Source: Acidobacteriota bacterium (GTDB taxonomy: Bacteria > Acidobacteriota > Blastocatellia > Pyrinomonadales > Pyrinomonadaceae). From it: DNA of 64,000 bases. Of the stretch, positions 9,003 to 16,632 are shown piece by piece. The DNA lies in assembly GCA_023389035.1 (NCBI GenBank), contig JAEWFC010000010.1, positions 124,001 to 188,000 of the forward strand, given 5' to 3'. The position numbers were made by a program, and so were the translations under genes. The notes beneath the pieces are model-generated. The model did no database searches. It was given only the letters and a program-made list of their open reading frames with translations, and had not been told where the DNA came from. Each line of letters starts with the position of its first letter. Within the stretch, counting starts at the first letter, position 1.

Positions 9003-9120
9003 AGACTCCCAACCCTTATCCGGAACATATTTCTAAAGCAGTGCTGATCCTGAATTTTCGCTAATGGTCGGCCTCGATACGCAGACCACGGTTTTCTCCC
9101 TCACGACGTAAGTCGATAGG

Positions 9121-9570
9121 CTACTTTGGTTGGCGATCAATCCTAACTACGATACTGGCACCCCGATAGCCGAAATCGAGTTCAGCGAAATAAATGAAGG
9201 CAACGTTCTTTGGATCGTCCGTTCCAACGAGTTCAGGCTCAAATGGCTCGAGATCGATCCCGATCTTCCATGTAGCATCAAAATCACGTGGTTTAAGATC
9301 GGAAAATACGAGCCTATACTTCTCGACAACAAAGACAACTGACTGGTTCTGGGTTAGATCGATCTCAACCGGAACAATAAATCCGCTCTTGGTGCGTTTT
9401 GCTTCGATCAGTTCTTTCTCGCCCGAGGAAAAATATACTTTGTAGCTCGTAGAAATGGGTTTCGAGTCAATTTCTACACTCGTCACACGGATCTCGCGAT
9501 CCTGTGCGAATAAAACGTTTGAACTGAGTAAAAGTAGTAGTGGGATGGAAATCAGTTTCTTCATGTTCAT
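9121..9570 (-). CDS. Hypothetical secreted protein
   Basis: 149 residues. The start ATG is preceded by GAAGGA at a good distance. A signal peptide (MNMKKLISIPLLLLLSSNVLFAQ) is followed by a beta-strand-rich domain (REIRVTSVEIDSKPIS..., FVVEKYRLVFSDLKPRDF) ending DFGYRGASIVVRIDRQ. The predicted mature protein is about 126 residues and periplasmic. No family is recognised. It begins 20 nt after the end of the RHS pseudogene, where a toxin tip or its partner would normally lie. Confidence 0.65.
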   Translation of the reverse strand: MNMKKLISIPLLLLLSSNVLFAQDREIRVTSVEIDSKPISTSYKVYFSSGEKELIEAKRTKSGFIVPVEIDLTQNQSVVFVVEKYRLVFSDLKPRDFDATWKIGIDLEPFEPELVGTDDPKNVAFIYFAELDFGYRGASIVVRIDRQPK

Positions 9571-9589
9571 AGCGTCGGTCCTTCAATAA

Positions 9590-10865
9590 TTACAGTGAGC
9601 TACCGGTGTCACGACCACCGAGTGCGATCTGCGTGGGTTGGGGCCTGGAGTTGTAGTGTGTCGATTCCCAGCGATTGTTGCCTAGCTGCATTGAGGTGAC
9701 GGCACCGGCGGCGTTGTAGGTGAGGTTCTTGGCGTAGTTCCAGAGCCCGGCCTGCTGCGTGCAGGTGGCGTTCGTCCCGGGCGTCGCATCCAGACATTTC
9801 CCGCTCTGCACCATCGAAAGATCGCCGTTGTTATCCAGGACGTTCTTAACCTTCCGGCCCGAGGGATAGGTCTGCTCGATCAAAGCTCCCGATAGATTAT
9901 ACGTGTAATCGGTCTCGTATTCTTCGCCGTCCGTCGTCTGCCTATGCCCCGTCACACGTCCTAAGATGTCGAACGACGTGTATTCGGTTGTCGAAACGCT
10001 GGATTCTACCTTGATCAGATTGCCAAGCCCCGGCGCGGTCGTCTTGTAAGTGTATGCGACATTTGGCGTCGCCTGATAATTAGAAGGCGTGCCGCCCGGC
10101 GTCGAGTAATTGCGGTTGGTCACGCGGTTCAGCACATCGTAAACATAGCTTGTCCTGACCCCGCGAGCGTCGTCCTTCTGCGTCAGATTGCCGTTCAGAT
10201 CATATTGCTAGCTGATGGTCCCGCTTTCGGGGTTCGCCGCACTCAGGAGCCTGGAAAGCGAACTGTATGTGAAATCCCGCTGCTGAGAACCCTGATTCAC
10301 AGTCGTTAGATTATTGAGCGTGTCGTAGCTGTAAGTGGTCTTAAAACCGTGTGCGATGGATGTGTTCGGGAACGCGACGCTCTCCGAACCCGTCTCGCTT
10401 ACCGCAAGTATCTCCCAGACCTCTTTCAACTGCCCAAGTGCATTTGTCCTGCTGATCCTGCTCTTTCCCGCCTGATCCGTCACAAGCGTCCTATCAGCAT
10501 CTATGTCTGTTCGGACGATGCCGGTGGAGTTTTCATTATTGCCACCAAATGCGACCGGAAGGCCTGCACCGGAGAAGGTCTGTATCTCCGAGCGTCGCCC
10601 GCTGCTCAGCGGTCGAGAGAGTCCAGCCCATCGTTGGGTCGGTCTCTGTTACGCTGGTCGCGGCCCGGTACGGGTTCGACGAAAGCTGATACGTATAACC
10701 CGCAACCGTCTTGTACCGTGTCTGGACCATTATGCCGTGCTGTTCGTTGGTGGGGTCTTCGGTTGCGATGTTCTCGATAGACCGAGAAAGGCGCACTCTT
10801 CCCAATTGATCGAAAAGCTGCACCGCGACCTTTCGTTCATCGGCTGCTGATGCAACGCCGCCCGG
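9590..10865 (-). pseudogene. Decayed RHS/YD-repeat protein fragment
   Basis: Three open segments on the minus strand (10823-10536, 10483-10208, 10135-9590) read as one RHS/YD-repeat protein: VQLFDQLGRVRLSRS, TYSYDTLNNLTTVNQG, RDFTYSSLSRLLSAANPESG, NLTQKDDARGVRTSYVYDV, FDILGRVTGHRQTTDGEEY, YNLSGALIEQTYPSGR. Segments two and three are in the same frame and are separated only by one TAG (10210-10208) where Y-repeats usually have a tyrosine codon. Segments one and two are separated by a frameshift near 10605-10615. The N-terminal export part, the RHS core and the variable C-terminal toxin are all missing; it ends just after QIALGGRDTGSSL. RHS proteins are large secreted or surface shells that carry toxins. 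Confidence 0.85.
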
Positions 10866-10968
10866 CTAAAACTCTAAACAGACAGAAAACTCGCCGACTC
10901 AAGACCTCATGTCGAAAAGTTATACCTTGCAAATATCGCAGATCTGACACTGATTTATGCTAAACCAA

Positions 10969-11475
10969 TTACTGTTTAGATGTATCACTATCGATCGATC
11001 TGGCATACACGATCGTCTCATCCGAGTTTTCAACACCTAGATCTGTCTTCTCTAGCACAAAACGAAACGTTATACCGGCCTCCACAAATGACTCCCGACC
11101 GGGAACAACTTTCCGCTTGAACCTCCATTTAAGAGCGGCTGTTTCCGCAGCTTTTGCTAGGTCCTCATCGCCGTCTAATGAGCAGGCCCTCACAACTGAG
11201 CCTTCCCGATCAACGAGGATTTTGACACTGACAATTCCATGAGCGTTTCGTTGGATAGCACTTTGTGGATATTCGGGAACAAAGCTCACTTTGAGGTTAG
11301 AACGAACGAAATGAGACACTTGAAAAGGCTTAAAGGCGGAAAAATCACACCCATTTTTCTCCTGATCGGCCTTCGACTCGATCCTAGTAATTTCATTTGG
11401 TTTATCCGGTCGATTTGATTGTGAAAAACACGACGCACAAACGATTGCGACCACTAGGATAACTTTGAATTTCAT
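10969..11475 (-). CDS. TonB C-terminal domain protein (energy-transducer-like), possible lipoprotein
   Basis: About 168 residues from the ATG at 11475. An N-terminal hydrophobic segment (MKFKVILVVAIVCASC) may be a signal peptide with a weak lipobox. The C-terminal half carries a TonB-C (TonB family) domain: PEYPQSAIQRNAHGIVSVKILVDREG, then AAETAALKWRFKRKVVPG and GITFRFVLE. In acidobacteria such stand-alone TonB-C proteins are common and are often not true TonB, since they lack the long Pro-rich spacer. That spacer is absent here, so coupling to outer-membrane receptors is doubtful. It sits between the toxin-tip-like fragment and the RHS remnant. Confidence 0.75.
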   Translation of the reverse strand: MKFKVILVVAIVCASCFSQSNRPDKPNEITRIESKADQEKNGCDFSAFKPFQVSHFVRSNLKVSFVPEYPQSAIQRNAHGIVSVKILVDREGSVVRACSLDGDEDLAKAAETAALKWRFKRKVVPGRESFVEAGITFRFVLEKTDLGVENSDETIVYARSIDSDTSKQ

Positions 11476-11488
11476 TAATTTACTCCTC

Positions 11489-11836
11489 TTACTCTTCAGG
11501 TCGAACCGTAACCTCGAATTCGAGCGTTGCACCATGATCTTTTCCACTTCGCAGTGGAAGCCCCTGCGACTCACGAATCATGTTCTCAATGCCAATTACG
11601 AGCTGACTGTCGGCCTTACGCGAAGCGTCATCTTGTTTTTGGAATCGTTCCCAACCTTTGACATACTTTTGAGTTTCTCCGAATAGTTCATGGGCAGTAA
11701 CTATCGCTTCAGGAAAGGCGATTGGAACATCTTTTCCCGATTTCGTAAGGCCCTTGACGCCATTCGCACCGGGCTTCTCTATAATAACTTTCGTCTCGAA
11801 AGTTGGTAAGATCAATCGAGGGATATTCTAAGCCGG
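11489..11836 (-). pseudogene. Fragment resembling a C-terminal toxin tip with degenerate HExxH
   Basis: The frame is open from just after a TAG near 11837 to 11489, about 115 residues. Its only start candidates are non-ATG (TTG at 11815), so it is probably the C-terminal piece of something larger. It reads GANGVKGLTKSGKDVPIAF, then IVTAHELFGETQKYV and IGIENMIRESQGLPLRSG. The AHEL..(40 residues)..IEN.(I)R...GLPLR pattern resembles metallopeptidase-like tips on RHS proteins, but the fifth position of HExxH is Gly rather than His. It overlaps the SitI6-like frame by about 125 nt, one base out of phase. The toxin assignment is an inference; the alternative is an unrelated small gene with a frameshifted start. 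Confidence 0.4.
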
Positions 11837-11957
11837 TCGTTCCCCAAACGGAATCGCAATTAGGACAATCAACGCCCGGCAAATTCCATTTGTGCTCGGC
11901 ATCCAAATATCCGACTGACGACCTAAATTGATTTTCTTTCAGCTGAAAAAAACGCAT
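11709..11957 (-). pseudogene. N-terminal fragment of a SitI6-type double-CXXCG immunity protein
   Basis: 82 residues. The first 45 (MRFFQLKEN, then DAEHKWNLPGVDCPNCDSVW and EYPSIDLTNF) match the N-terminus of the myxobacterial double-CXXCG family, which protects against SitA6-type toxins: the W-x-LPGV-x-CPxC, W and YPS-hydrophobic-DL pattern is distinctive. Intact members are about 200 residues or more with a second CXXCG. Here the frame runs into EARCEWRQGPYEIGKRC and stops, so the second motif and the C-terminal half are lost. This looks like an orphan immunity gene truncated by a frameshift or recombination. Confidence 0.6.
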
Positions 11958-12300
11958 AACTACCTCGGCTGATCCGGCGATATTCTTGGTTTTACGCCAA
12001 CGTAGGACGTTTTAGGTCTCAAGGGTTTTACCATCTGACCGCACGCCGGGATGACTGTCAAGACTTATTTCGCTGGGCCTGGCATCGAACCGAACTGGCC
12101 GCCCGCTTACGCAGGCGGTTCTGACGGTCGATCGTATAGGTCGGCTGACCGAATTGCCGAGCGCTCATCGAGGCGGTGGTGATTTTTGGCTTGATGGGAT
12201 GGGCGGCACGTGGTGAATTTGTCCTGCTGATCGAGATCGTTGCGGATAAGCAGTGCCGGCACAGCGTTTACCCGCGAAGAGGTTGAGTATTTCTTGAACC
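11958..12300. other. Intergenic region without recognisable gene
   Basis: About 340 nt between the SitI6-like fragment and the 21-nt array. I see no plausible ORF or RNA gene. A small inverted repeat (CCGCC...GGCGG, near 12100-12119) is the only structure noted. Confidence 0.5.
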
Positions 12301-12573
12301 GACAAAAGTAATTTGTCTCGCGACAAAAGTAATTTGTTACGCGACAAAAGTAATTTGTTACGTGACAAAAGCAATTTGTTACGTCAAGAAAGTAATTTGT
12401 CTCGTGACAAAAGTAATTTGTCTCGTGACAAAAGTAATTTGTCTCGCGACAAAAGTAATTTGTCTCGCGACAAAAGCAATTTGTCTCGCGACAAAAGCAA
12501 ATTGTCTCGCGACAAAAGCAATTTGTTACGTCAAAAAAGCAATTTGTTGCGTGACAATTCTATATTGCTGCGG
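12301..12573. repeat. Tandem array, 13 units of 21 nt (array 1)
   Basis: Thirteen head-to-tail units of exactly 21 nt; the commonest is GACAAAAGTAATTTGTCTCGC. Several units are identical or differ at 1-3 positions; the last (12553-12573) is degenerate. Each unit contains ACAAA and TTTGT as an inverted repeat, and every junction forms a second one: TTTGTC-TCGC-GACAAA, a 6-bp stem with a 4-nt loop. Units alternate between a CTCG and a TACG variant at the junction. No unique spacers exist, so it is not CRISPR. It lies about 50 nt beyond the hppA terminator. A related array is at 42095-42346. Confidence 0.95.
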
Positions 12574-12621
12574 TTAAAACCGCGTTGTCTGAGGGGAAGG
12601 AGTTGGGGAGCGAACGGAATG

Positions 12622-12652
12622 AAAAAGGGCCCCGCCGATCGGCCGGGCCCAA
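12622..12652 (-). terminator. Rho-independent terminator of hppA
   Basis: Minus strand: GGGCCCGGCCGATC pairs with the following GGCGGGGCCC, then TTTTTC, 25 nt after the hppA stop codon. Confidence 0.85.
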
Positions 12653-12676
12653 TCCAAACTTCAGGCGTCTGAGCGG

Positions 12677-14797
12677 CTATGCTCCGATACCGAAGATGTA
12701 AGGTGCAATGACCAGCGAGACGATGGACATCAGCTTGATGAGGATGTTCATCGACGGTCCGGACGTGTCCTTGAAAGGATCGCCAACGGTATCGCCGGTG
12801 ACCGATGCCTTATGTGCTTCGGAACCTTTGTAGACCATTTCGCCGTTGATCATCACGCCCTTTTCAAACGATTTCTTGGCGTTGTCCCAGGCACCGCCGG
12901 CGTTTGACTGGAAAATGCCCATCAGTACGCCTGCGACCGTGACGCCCGCAAGCAGGCCGCCCAAAACTTCGGGGCCAAACGTGAAGCCTACAATGACCGG
13001 CGTGATCAAAGCGATCGCACCCGGCAGCATCATCTCGCGGATCGAGGCCTTGGTAGAAATTGCCACGCACTTTTCATACTCCGGCTTTCCGGTGTAATCC
13101 ATAATGCCCGGGATCTCGCGAAACTGGCGGCGGACCTCCTGGACCATGTCCATCGCTGCCTTGCCCACCGCCTGAATGCAGAGTGCGGAAAAGATGAACG
13201 GGATCATACCGCCGACAAAGAGGCCTGCGAGAACGTTTGCCTTATAGATATCGATGCGGTCAATGCCTGCCATGCCGACGAAGGCCGCAAAAAGAGCGAG
13301 CGACGTAAGTGCGGCAGATGCGATCGCAAATCCCTTTCCGGTAGCCGCGGTCGTGTTGCCGACAGCGTCGAGGTTGTCCGTACGTTCGCGAACGTCAGGC
13401 GGCAACTGGCTCATTTCCGCGATGCCTCCGGCGTTATCCGCGATCGGCCCGAAGGCATCGATCGCAAGCTGCATTGCGGTGGTGGCCATCATTCCGGCAG
13501 CCGCAATGGCAACACCATAAAGGCCTGCGAAGTAGTAAGAAGCGATGATACCGCCCGCAAGCGTCAGGATCGGGATGACGGTCGACTTCATTCCCACCGA
13601 AAGGCCGCCGATGATATTCGTCGCATGGCCCGTCGAAGATTGCTGCACGATCGAATTCACGGGCTTTTTGCCCATCGCGGTGTAGTATTCGGTTACGAAG
13701 CTCATGATCGCCCCGACGACCGAGCCGACAACGATCGCGTAGAACACACCGTTGCGGTCAAAGGTCGCGGAACGAAGCGTAATGCCGCCCTCAGGCAGCA
13801 TCCACATCACAGCGAAGTAGGCCGCGATAACGGTAAGAACGATGGATGACCAGTTTCCGATGTTAAGAGCCGTCTGCACGTTGGAGGTCTCATCCTTTAT
13901 GCGGACGAATAGCGTGCCGACGATCGAGAAAACGAGTCCGAGACCGCAGATCACCATCGGAAGCAGGATAGGTGACATGCCGCCGAGATTATCGTTGACC
14001 CTTATCTCCTGGCCGAGCACCATCGTTGCGAGAATTGTGGCAACGTACGACCCGAAAAGGTCAGCTCCCATGCCGGCTACGTCACCGACGTTGTCGCCCA
14101 CGTTATCAGCGATCGTTGCGGGGTTGCGAACGTCGTCCTCGGGAATTCCGGCCTCGACCTTTCCGACAAGATCGGCGCCTACGTCAGCAGCCTTGGTATA
14201 TATGCCGCCGCCGACACGCGAGAAAAGAGCGATCGATTCGGCACCGAGCGAAAATCCTGTCAAGACCTCGATGGCGGTTCGGACCTGATTGACGCCAAGA
14301 TCAGCGAACATCCAGAGAAACACGATGAACAGTCCGCCAAGCCCGAGAACTGCAAGACCTGCAACACCAAGGCCCATAACACTGCCGCCGGTGAATGAGA
14401 CCTTTAGCGCTTGCCTGAGACTCGTCCTCGCAGCCTGTGTAGTGCGGACGTTAGCCTTCGTTGCGACCTTCATACCGATATAACCGGCGGTCGCAGAAAA
14501 CACGGCCCCGATGATAAAGGCCACGGCTATTACCCAGTGCGAATGTATCTCGCGGCCGTTTACCTCATGAATGGTCCCGGAGTACGCAAGCAGCGCCGCA
14601 GTGAACAAAACAAATATGCTGAGCACTTTCCATTCAGCCTTTAGGAATGCCATTGCACCGTCAGCAATGTGGCCCGCAAGCTCCTGCATGTTCGCATCGC
14701 CAGCATCCTGCTTGCTGACCCAAGCGGATTGGAATGCCATTACAAGCAAACCAAGGATCCCGAATGCCGGGACTAAATAGATAACGTAGTCGTTCAT
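12677..14797 (-). CDS. hppA: Membrane-bound ion-translocating pyrophosphatase (K+-dependent type)
   Basis: 706 residues and about 16 membrane helices. It couples hydrolysis of pyrophosphate to pumping H+ or Na+ across the inner membrane. The catalytic region is intact: DVGADLVGKVEAGIPEDDVRN, ATIADNVGDNVGDVAGMGAD and the C-terminal GAWDNAKKSFE and GDTVGDPFKDTSGPS. In the diagnostic stretch AVGNTTAATGKGFA the residue after GNTTA is Ala, where K+-independent enzymes have Lys, so this belongs to the K+-stimulated class. Whether it pumps H+ or Na+ cannot be decided by eye. Upstream of the ATG is only a purine-rich stretch (AAGAAGATAAG). It is monocistronic with its own terminator. Confidence 0.97.
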   Translation of the reverse strand: MNDYVIYLVPAFGILGLLVMAFQSAWVSKQDAGDANMQELAGHIADGAMAFLKAEWKVLSIFVLFTAALLAYSGTIHEVNGREIHSHWVIAVAFIIGAVFSATAGYIGMKVATKANVRTTQAARTSLRQALKVSFTGGSVMGLGVAGLAVLGLGGLFIVFLWMFADLGVNQVRTAIEVLTGFSLGAESIALFSRVGGGIYTKAADVGADLVGKVEAGIPEDDVRNPATIADNVGDNVGDVAGMGADLFGSYVATILATMVLGQEIRVNDNLGGMSPILLPMVICGLGLVFSIVGTLFVRIKDETSNVQTALNIGNWSSIVLTVIAAYFAVMWMLPEGGITLRSATFDRNGVFYAIVVGSVVGAIMSFVTEYYTAMGKKPVNSIVQQSSTGHATNIIGGLSVGMKSTVIPILTLAGGIIASYYFAGLYGVAIAAAGMMATTAMQLAIDAFGPIADNAGGIAEMSQLPPDVRERTDNLDAVGNTTAATGKGFAIASAALTSLALFAAFVGMAGIDRIDIYKANVLAGLFVGGMIPFIFSALCIQAVGKAAMDMVQEVRRQFREIPGIMDYTGKPEYEKCVAISTKASIREMMLPGAIALITPVIVGFTFGPEVLGGLLAGVTVAGVLMGIFQSNAGGAWDNAKKSFEKGVMINGEMVYKGSEAHKASVTGDTVGDPFKDTSGPSMNILIKLMSIVSLVIAPYIFGIGA

Positions 14798-15058
14798 ATT
14801 GTTCTTATCTTCTTGTTCTTAACATTATTTCCGCACGGGGGCTGACAGCGATGATCGTTGAGGAACACCCGAGACCCGGCGGTTTAAAGTCTAGGTCGAT
14901 ATCAAAACTATTGATTATCAAATAGTCGGGTGGAATTAACAAACACGCGCCGGCACATTTGATCCGAAACCCAAGATTTTCTACGAACGTTGTTTGGCCG
15001 CTGAGCAGGCCGCGGTATGCTCATCCCGCACGACGGATCTGGGTTAGAATCAAAGGAA

Positions 15059-15454
15059 ATGGAAAAGATATCGGTTAGATCTGCACAGCGAGAGGTGATG
15101 ATCGACATCACAAGTGACGTAAGGAATGCCCTGAGGGCTGCTGATCGGTCAGCTGGAGCGTGTGTGGTCTTTACGCAGCACACCACGTGCGGACTAACGA
15201 TAAATGAGAATGCCGATCCTGACGTTCAGTCGGACATGCTGGGGTTCTTACAGCGTCTTATCCCTCAATACGAGACGAACTTCAAACATTTCGAGCATAA
15301 TTCCGACGCGCACATCAAGTCATCGCTGATGGGCTCGAGCGTGACCGTTCCGATCGAGAACGGAGAACTTTGCCTCGGGCGCTGGCAAGGCATTTATCTA
15401 TGCGAGTTCGATGGTCCCAGAGAGCGCCAGGTGCTGATTCAAACTATCGCTTAA
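15059..15454 (+). CDS. YjbQ / UPF0047 family protein (secondary thiamine-phosphate synthase-like)
   Basis: About 131 residues, the usual length. The family signature is clear: QREVMIDITSDV, then VVFTQHTTCGLTINENADPDV, HIKSSLMGSSVTVPIENG and LGRWQGIYLCEFDGPR. YjbQ of E. coli has weak thiamine-phosphate synthase activity in suppressor tests; the physiological role of the family remains unsettled. The start is placed at MEKISVRS. An in-frame upstream ATG (15017) would add an unusual MLIPHDGSGLESKE. AAAGG sits unusually close (2-3 nt) to the chosen ATG, so the start is not certain. Confidence 0.88.
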   Translation: MEKISVRSAQREVMIDITSDVRNALRAADRSAGACVVFTQHTTCGLTINENADPDVQSDMLGFLQRLIPQYETNFKHFEHNSDAHIKSSLMGSSVTVPIENGELCLGRWQGIYLCEFDGPRERQVLIQTIA

Positions 15455-15481
15455 TTATCCACGCCGACAACAAAAGTCAGG

Positions 15482-15487
15482 TATAAT
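15482..15487 (+). promoter_or_regulatory. Perfect -10 hexamer upstream of the 15535 gene
   Basis: TATAAT lies 47 nt before the start codon of the YdeI-like gene. No good -35 is seen at 16-18 nt. Confidence 0.4.
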
Positions 15488-15534
15488 ATCGCGCCCTTCA
15501 GATTTCGCATGCGAGTTTTATCGAGGTGTTAACT

Positions 15535-16149
15535 ATGCCGGTGACCGACCCGAGGATCGACGCCTATATCGAACGTTCGGCAGATTTTGCAAAGCCGATA
15601 CTTGAACATATCCGGAAACTCGTTCATAAAGCCTGCCCGGACGTCGAAGAAAAGATCAAATGGAGCATGCCTCATTTTGATCACAAAGGGCCGCTATGCC
15701 ACATGGCCTCTTTCAAGCAGCATTGTGCGTTCGGGTTTTGGAAGCAGCCGCTGCTTGATCAAGCAGCGTTCCCCGCGGAGAAAACTGCGATGGGCGGATT
15801 CGGAAGGATCACATCGAAAAAGGACCTGCCGCCTGACAAGGTGCTCATTGGCCTGATACATCAGGCTATGCAACTGAATGAAAAGGGTATAAAGATCGCG
15901 GCAAAGAAACCTGCGGCTGTCAGATCGGACCTCGTCGTTCCTGAGATCCTTGCCCAGGCACTAAAGAAGAACCCCAAAGCAAGTGAGACGTTTGAGAACT
16001 TTAGCTACAGTCGACGTAAAGACTACGTTGAATGGATCACATCTGCCAAGACCGACGCTACCCGTGAAAAGCGCCTTGCGACAGCGATCGAATGGCTTTC
16101 GGAAGGAAAGTCGAGAAACTGGAAATATGAAAAGGAGGCAAAGAAATGA
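15535..16149 (+). CDS. YdeI/OmdA-associated (DUF1801-type) protein
   Basis: 204 residues. The N-terminal half (RIDAYIERSADFAKPILEHIRKL, EEKIKWSMPHFDHKGPLCHMASF, FGFWKQPLL) is a DUF1801/YdhG-like domain. The C-terminal part (VPEILAQALKKNPKASETFENFSYSRRKDYVEWI, then EKRLATAIEWLSEGKSRNWK) is the OmdA/YdeI domain. Family members have been linked to bacteriocin or cationic-peptide protection in enterics, but the biochemical role is unclear. The start ATG is chosen because GAGGTG lies 6 nt before it, ruling out the upstream GTG. It overlaps the next gene (ATGA), so the pair is one operon. Confidence 0.88.
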   Translation: MPVTDPRIDAYIERSADFAKPILEHIRKLVHKACPDVEEKIKWSMPHFDHKGPLCHMASFKQHCAFGFWKQPLLDQAAFPAEKTAMGGFGRITSKKDLPPDKVLIGLIHQAMQLNEKGIKIAAKKPAAVRSDLVVPEILAQALKKNPKASETFENFSYSRRKDYVEWITSAKTDATREKRLATAIEWLSEGKSRNWKYEKEAKK

Positions 16150-16562
16150 TCGGAGTAAGCCCGTATATTGGATTTAGAGGTGACGGCGCTGAGGCGATGG
16201 AGTTTTACAGACAAGCGATCGGCGCCGATCTGCTATATGCCCAAAAATACAGTGAATCGCCGATGGCAGAGATGGCTCCGAACGACGGGATAATGCACGC
16301 GACGCTAAAGATCGGCGAATCGCATTTAATGGTATGCGACGATTTTCACACGGAGGGGTTAGCGCCCGGCGGAAATATCTCTTTGGCCATCGGATTGGAC
16401 GATCTGGATAACGCTCATACCATCTTTAACAACCTGGCAGACGGCGGGAAGGTCACAATGCCCCTGGATAAGACGTTCTGGGCGGAGGCATTTGGAATGG
16501 TCACAGATAAATATGGTATTAACTGGATGATCAATTGCGAGTCGAAAGAGCAAACTGATTAG
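16146..16562 (+). CDS. VOC-superfamily (PhnB-like) protein
   Basis: 138 residues with the glyoxalase/VOC pattern of the PhnB group: SPYIGFRGDGAEAMEFYRQAIG at the start, NDGIMHATLKIGESHLMVCDDF in the middle, then GGKVTMPLDKTFWAEAFGMV and DKYGINWMINCE. Members with this layout are usually annotated as PhnB or 3-demethylubiquinone methyltransferase-like, but most have no known activity. The start overlaps the stop of the YdeI-like gene by 4 nt, so the two are translationally coupled. This pairing of a VOC protein with DUF1801 or OmdA proteins is common in stress-related operons of soil bacteria. The function is unknown. Confidence 0.88.
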   Translation: MIGVSPYIGFRGDGAEAMEFYRQAIGADLLYAQKYSESPMAEMAPNDGIMHATLKIGESHLMVCDDFHTEGLAPGGNISLAIGLDDLDNAHTIFNNLADGGKVTMPLDKTFWAEAFGMVTDKYGINWMINCESKEQTD

Positions 16563-16618
16563 CCTGTCGGCCGCTCGATGCCGTCCGCCACAATTTCCCC
16601 AAATTCGTCACGTCCATT

Positions 16619-16624
16619 TATACT
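16619..16624 (+). promoter_or_regulatory. -10-like hexamer 8 nt before the HerA-like gene
   Basis: TATACT is followed by 8 nt and then the ATG at 16633; no ribosome-binding site is visible. It is consistent with a leaderless transcript. Confidence 0.35.
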
Positions 16625-16632
16625 CTTCAAAT

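Noticed and set aside
12301..12573. CRISPR array
   Set aside because: The 21-nt units follow each other without unique spacers, and no cas genes are in the window.
12313..12672. Plus-strand protein rich in the heptad DKSNLSR
   Set aside because: The ORF is a by-product of the 21-nt period and a run without stops; it extends through the degenerate end and the hppA terminator, and has no ribosome-binding site.
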